From JAWBOD01 sp964651405 (GTDB lineage Archaea; Aenigmatarchaeota; Aenigmatarchaeia; Aenigmatarchaeales; Aenigmatarchaeaceae): DNA of 9,170 nt. Both the position numbers and the translations under genes were made by a program. The stretch lies in NCBI GenBank assembly GCA_964651405.1, contig CAZYZB010000033.1, positions 1-9,170 on the forward strand, in the 5' to 3' direction. Position 1 is the stretch's first letter. The number at the start of each line of letters is the position of its first letter. This document shows positions 7,691 to 9,170 of this stretch, piece after piece. The notes beneath the pieces were generated by a model. It saw nothing but the letters and a program-made list of their open reading frames with translations. It searched no databases and had not been told where the DNA came from.

Positions 7691-8017
7691 GTGAAAGGTG
7701 TTGAATTACCAATAAATATTTTAGTAATAGTTGCAATTGCAGTAATAGTTTTGCTAGGTTTAGTAGCTTTGTATTTCGTAGGATTCAATCCATTCAGTAC
7801 GACAGCTGGTCTAGAAGGAATAAAGAATAAGGCATGTCAAACATTAGTACAAACTAATAACTGTGGAGTTCTAACAAGTACTATACAAGTTAATTATGAT
7901 GTCAATGACGATAGTCAAGTTACTGCCGCTGATACATTAGATTTGCTTTGTTCAAACTTTTATTCAAGAACTTCAGAAGCTGCATGCAAAGGTCTATGTA
8001 GTTGCCCAGGATACTGA
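7691..8017 (+). CDS. Small (major-type) archaeal pilin-like protein with a calcium-loop motif
   Basis: This 108-residue protein begins MKGVELPINILVIVAIAV, a minimal class III signal (cleavage after Gly3, Glu at +2) fused to a helix running to about residue 30. This pilin style is common in DPANN archaea. The small ectodomain has cysteines at 49 and 58, a pair in the middle and end, and the terminal CKGLCSCPGY. Residues 70-81 (DVNDDSQVTAAD) match a dockerin/EF-hand loop exactly at positions 1, 3, 5 and 12, so Ca2+ may stabilise the subunit. It starts with GTG and has its own TATA box and Shine-Dalgarno sequence, so it is expressed separately from the upstream operon. Small size and solo promoter suggest an abundant filament subunit. 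A paralogue is at 8559-8969. Confidence 0.87.
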   Translation: MKGVELPINILVIVAIAVIVLLGLVALYFVGFNPFSTTAGLEGIKNKACQTLVQTNNCGVLTSTIQVNYDVNDDSQVTAADTLDLLCSNFYSRTSEAACKGLCSCPGY

Positions 8018-8050
8018 TACTAAAACTTCAACTAAAGTGTAAATATGGCA

Positions 8051-8101
8051 GTTTTTACAGCTAAAAACATAGAAAACAAAGTTTATCTTTTTAGTTTTTT
8101 T
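8051..8101 (+). terminator. Hairpin plus T-tracts after the first pilin gene
   Basis: A perfect 7-bp inverted repeat, GTTTTTA (8051-8057) and TAAAAAC (8062-8068) with loop CAGC, precedes T-tracts at 8088-8092 and 8095-8101. Archaeal termination depends mainly on the T-tracts. The weak hairpin may be incidental. Confidence 0.5.
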
Positions 8102-8110
8102 CTGAGTTTA

Positions 8111-8120
8111 ATTTATTTAA
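8111..8120 (+). promoter_or_regulatory. Putative TATA box for the Alba gene
   Basis: The AT-rich atttatttaa lies about 50 bases before the Alba start, predicting a leader of roughly 25-30 nt that includes the Shine-Dalgarno sequence. A second candidate, gtttatc, lies near 8125-8131. Confidence 0.4.
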
Positions 8121-8156
8121 GCTTGTTTATCAAGAATCTTTAATAGTACATTAAAC

Positions 8157-8164
8157 AGGAGGTG
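8157..8164 (+). promoter_or_regulatory. Strong Shine-Dalgarno AGGAGGTG for Alba
   Basis: This is a near-perfect match to the archaeal 16S anti-Shine-Dalgarno complement, five bases before ATG 8170. It is the strongest ribosome-binding site in the window, as expected for an abundant chromatin protein. Confidence 0.8.
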
Positions 8165-8169
8165 TCAAA

Positions 8170-8472
8170 ATGGCAGAGAGAGAAGAAAGGGCAGAAAGAG
8201 CAGATAATAACGTTGTCTTTGTAGGAAAAAAGCCTGCAATGAGCTACGTTTTAGCATGTGTAACTCAATTCAATGCTGGAAATGGAGAAGTAATACTAAA
8301 GGCTAGAGGCAGAGCAATATCACATGCAGTGGATGTTGCAGAAATAGTCAAAAACAAATTTCTTACAAACACAGAAATCAAAGGTGTAAAAATAGGAACA
8401 GAGGAAGTTGAGTCTGAGCAGGGAGAAAAACTAAACGTTTCATCAATTGAAATAGTTTTAAGCAAGAAATAA
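8170..8472 (+). CDS. albA: Alba DNA/RNA-binding chromatin protein
   Basis: This 100-residue protein is full length for the Alba (Sso10b) family. The family signature is clear: NVVFVGKKPAMSYVLACV near residues 14-31, with the Lys pair that contacts nucleic acid (and is the acetylation site in Sulfolobus), then KARGRAISHAVDVAEIVKN and a C-terminal VSSIEIVLSKK strand. Alba dimers coat and bridge double-stranded DNA and also bind RNA. The N-terminus is extended by an acidic/basic stretch (AEREERAERAD). The gene is monocistronic, with its own T-tract upstream, a strong Shine-Dalgarno and a hairpin terminator. Its place between two pilin paralogues has no evident functional meaning and may be chance, or the pilin may have been copied across it. 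Confidence 0.96.
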   Translation: MAEREERAERADNNVVFVGKKPAMSYVLACVTQFNAGNGEVILKARGRAISHAVDVAEIVKNKFLTNTEIKGVKIGTEEVESEQGEKLNVSSIEIVLSKK

Positions 8473-8483
8473 TCAGTTTTTTC

Positions 8484-8510
8484 AGGGGCATTTAGTTCTT
8501 TGCCCTTTTT
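8484..8510 (+). terminator. Hairpin terminator after Alba
   Basis: AGGGGCA (8484-8490) pairs with TGCCCTT (8501-8507) as a 7-bp stem with one G-T pair and a 10-nt loop, running into a T-tract ending at 8510. Confidence 0.7.
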
Positions 8511-8527
8511 ACTATTTCTCAATAAAG

Positions 8528-8535
8528 TTTATATG
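8528..8535 (+). promoter_or_regulatory. TATA box giving a leaderless transcript for the second pilin
   Basis: TTTATATG is centred about 27 bases before ATG 8559, so transcription should begin at or within a few bases of the start codon. No GGTG-type Shine-Dalgarno is present between them. Confidence 0.6.
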
Positions 8536-8558
8536 TAGGTTTTAACTATATTCTTTTT

Positions 8559-8969
8559 ATGAAAGGTGTTGAATTACCAATAAATATTTTAGTAATAGTT
8601 GCAATCGCAGTAATAGTTTTGCTAGGTATGGTGCTACTGTATTATACAGGTTACAGTCCATTCAGTTCTGTGGCTGGTATAGAAGGGACAAAGAATGATG
8701 CGTGCAGAGTATTAGCACAAGAAAACAATTGTGCGAAATCAACAAAGGATATTGTATTCGATGGAAGTATGCTAAGACAGTTTGATGCTAATAAAAATAA
8801 TGCTATGGTAGCGACTACTGTATCAGCGTGGGGAACTCTTTGTCCTAATGCTGCTTGGACAGGTGATAACCTTGCTGCTTTGTGTGCATGTTATTACGGT
8901 ATTAGCACGGCTAACGGCGAGTCTAGATGCAAAGCGCTGTGCGGTTGCCCAGGATATTCAATGACTTGA
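8559..8969 (+). CDS. Second small pilin-like protein, paralogue of the 7691-8017 gene
   Basis: This 136-residue protein has an N-terminus identical to its paralogue for about 23 residues (MKGVELPINILVIVAIAV, then VIVLLG). It has the same class III signal and helix, followed by a longer, diverged ectodomain. Shared marks are the AC(Q/R)xLxQxNNC motif and the ending CKxLCxCPGY, so the disulfide frame is conserved. The calcium-loop region is degenerate here (D76, N78, N80, but T87 instead of Asp at position 12). A middle insertion adds aromatic and small residues (SAWGTLCPNAAWTGDN). The start is ATG with no Shine-Dalgarno and a close TATA box, so the mRNA is probably leaderless, unlike the paralogue. 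It may be an alternative or minor filament subunit. Confidence 0.87.
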   Translation: MKGVELPINILVIVAIAVIVLLGMVLLYYTGYSPFSSVAGIEGTKNDACRVLAQENNCAKSTKDIVFDGSMLRQFDANKNNAMVATTVSAWGTLCPNAAWTGDNLAALCACYYGISTANGESRCKALCGCPGYSMT

Positions 8970-8986
8970 TGCTTTTGAATTTCTAA

Positions 8987-8993
8987 TTTTTTT
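8987..8993 (+). terminator. T-tract terminator after the second pilin
   Basis: Seven consecutive T residues occur 18 bases after the stop within a T-rich stretch, with no stable hairpin. This fits archaeal T-tract termination. Confidence 0.5.
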
Positions 8994-9013
8994 ATTTCTT
9001 ATTATTAAAAACA

Positions 9014-9022
9014 TTTAAATTA
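9014..9022 (+). promoter_or_regulatory. TATA box for the tRNA gene
   Basis: TTTAAATTA is centred about 29 bases before the first tRNA base at 9047, the right spacing for transcription starting just ahead of the mature 5' end. Confidence 0.55.
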
Positions 9023-9066
9023 TAATAAAACATAAGAATTTCTAATGGGCTGGTAGATCAGCGGAA

Positions 9067-9102
9067 GAAACTTTTGAAAAAAGTTTCATCAAAAGTTGCC
9101 GA
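9067..9102 (+). other. tRNA-Ala intron 1 (36 nt, D-loop, non-canonical position)
   Basis: The insert separates D-loop AGCGGAA from the 3' D-stem strand. It folds as a perfect 9-bp stem (9069-9077 with 9089-9097) and an 11-nt loop. Outside it, CGG 9062-9064 can pair with CCG 9099-9101, leaving a 4-nt bulge (9065-9068) where the 5' cut would fall, so this is a relaxed bulge-helix-bulge. Repeated bases at the ends make the borders ambiguous by up to three positions (9066-9101 to 9069-9104). Confidence 0.8.
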
Positions 9103-9118
9103 GATCGCATGCTTTGCA

Positions 9119-9131
9119 TGAATTCCAAAAT
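9119..9131 (+). other. tRNA-Ala intron 2 (13 nt, canonical position 37/38)
   Basis: The 13-nt tgaattccaaaat lies between A37 and A38. TTTG (9113-9116) pairs with CAAA (9126-9129), giving a 4-bp central helix with 3-nt bulges CAT and ATA. This is the splicing-endonuclease motif, with cuts CA/T and AT/A producing exactly the canonical 7-nt anticodon loop. It is close to the smallest size for an archaeal tRNA intron. Confidence 0.85.
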
Positions 9132-9170
9132 AGCATGAGGCCAGGGGTTCGAATCCCCTCCAGTCCACTT

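Larger units (their letters stand above)
9047..9167 (+). tRNA. tRNA-Ala (anticodon TGC) with two predicted introns
   Basis: Removing 9067-9102 and 9119-9131 leaves a perfect 72-nt cloverleaf. The acceptor is GGGCTGG (9047-9053) with CCAGTCC (9160-9166). The D-stem is GATC (9056-9059) with GATC (9103-9106), around loop AGCGGAA. The anticodon stem is CATGC (9108-9112) with GCATG (9133-9137), anticodon TGC at 9115-9117. The variable loop is AGGCC, and the T-arm is AGGGG/CCCCT with loop TTCGAAT. The third acceptor pair is G3-U70, the classic alanine identity element, and the discriminator is A. CCA is not encoded (the following bases are ctt), so it must be added by the CCA enzyme. Because both arms are intact once the inserts are removed, I read this as a functional interrupted gene rather than a pseudogene. 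Confidence 0.93.

Noticed and set aside
9047..9167. tRNA pseudogene with disrupted D-arm
   Set aside because: Every stem pairs perfectly once the two inserts are removed, and both inserts have plausible splicing structures, so intron-containing is the simpler reading.

Overview
The window is AT-rich DNA from an archaeon. Four things point there: an Alba chromatin protein, type IV pilin-like genes with very short class III signal peptides (Met-Lys-Gly then a hydrophobic helix), TATA boxes with archaeal spacing, and a tRNA-Ala interrupted by bulge-helix-bulge-type introns and lacking an encoded CCA. The pilin style, the disulfide-rich surface modules and an intron in the tRNA D-loop suggest a DPANN-type lineage (for example Woesearchaeota or Pacearchaeota), but this rests on style, not on a search.

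Positions 1-7598 hold a tightly packed plus-strand operon. First is an unrecognised 713-residue protein whose frame is open to the left edge. It is followed by three minor-pilin-like genes and a giant 1069-residue pilin-like protein. Junctions are TGA-A-ATG twice, then an ATGA overlap, then an 11-base overlap, so translation is probably coupled. The giant protein carries, in order, a pilin-like membrane anchor, a complete dockerin-type EF-hand pair, a LamG/concanavalin-like domain, an Ig-like region and a C-terminal tail of about 400 residues with about 68 cysteines. The tail is built from repeated modules in mirror order (C-A-B-X-B-A-C). The likely picture is an operon for a surface pilus or adhesin: small pilin-like subunits plus one large binding subunit, with the 713-residue protein as an unknown partner.

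Positions 7599-8969 hold three separately promoted genes: a small major-pilin-like gene, the Alba gene with a strong Shine-Dalgarno sequence and a hairpin terminator, and a second paralogous pilin gene that looks leaderless. The two pilin genes are 67/68 identical over the signal peptide and helix at DNA level, then diverge. One carries a perfect 12-residue EF-hand/dockerin-like calcium loop, degenerate in the other. The window ends with tRNA-Ala(UGC), whose precursor appears to carry two introns, 36 nt in the D-loop and 13 nt at position 37/38.

One technical point matters for any reader. The 100-N gap at 2797-2896 is flanked by an exact 55-base duplication, and collapsing it restores one intact 330-residue gene (2196-3343). 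The apparent break there is almost certainly an assembly artefact.
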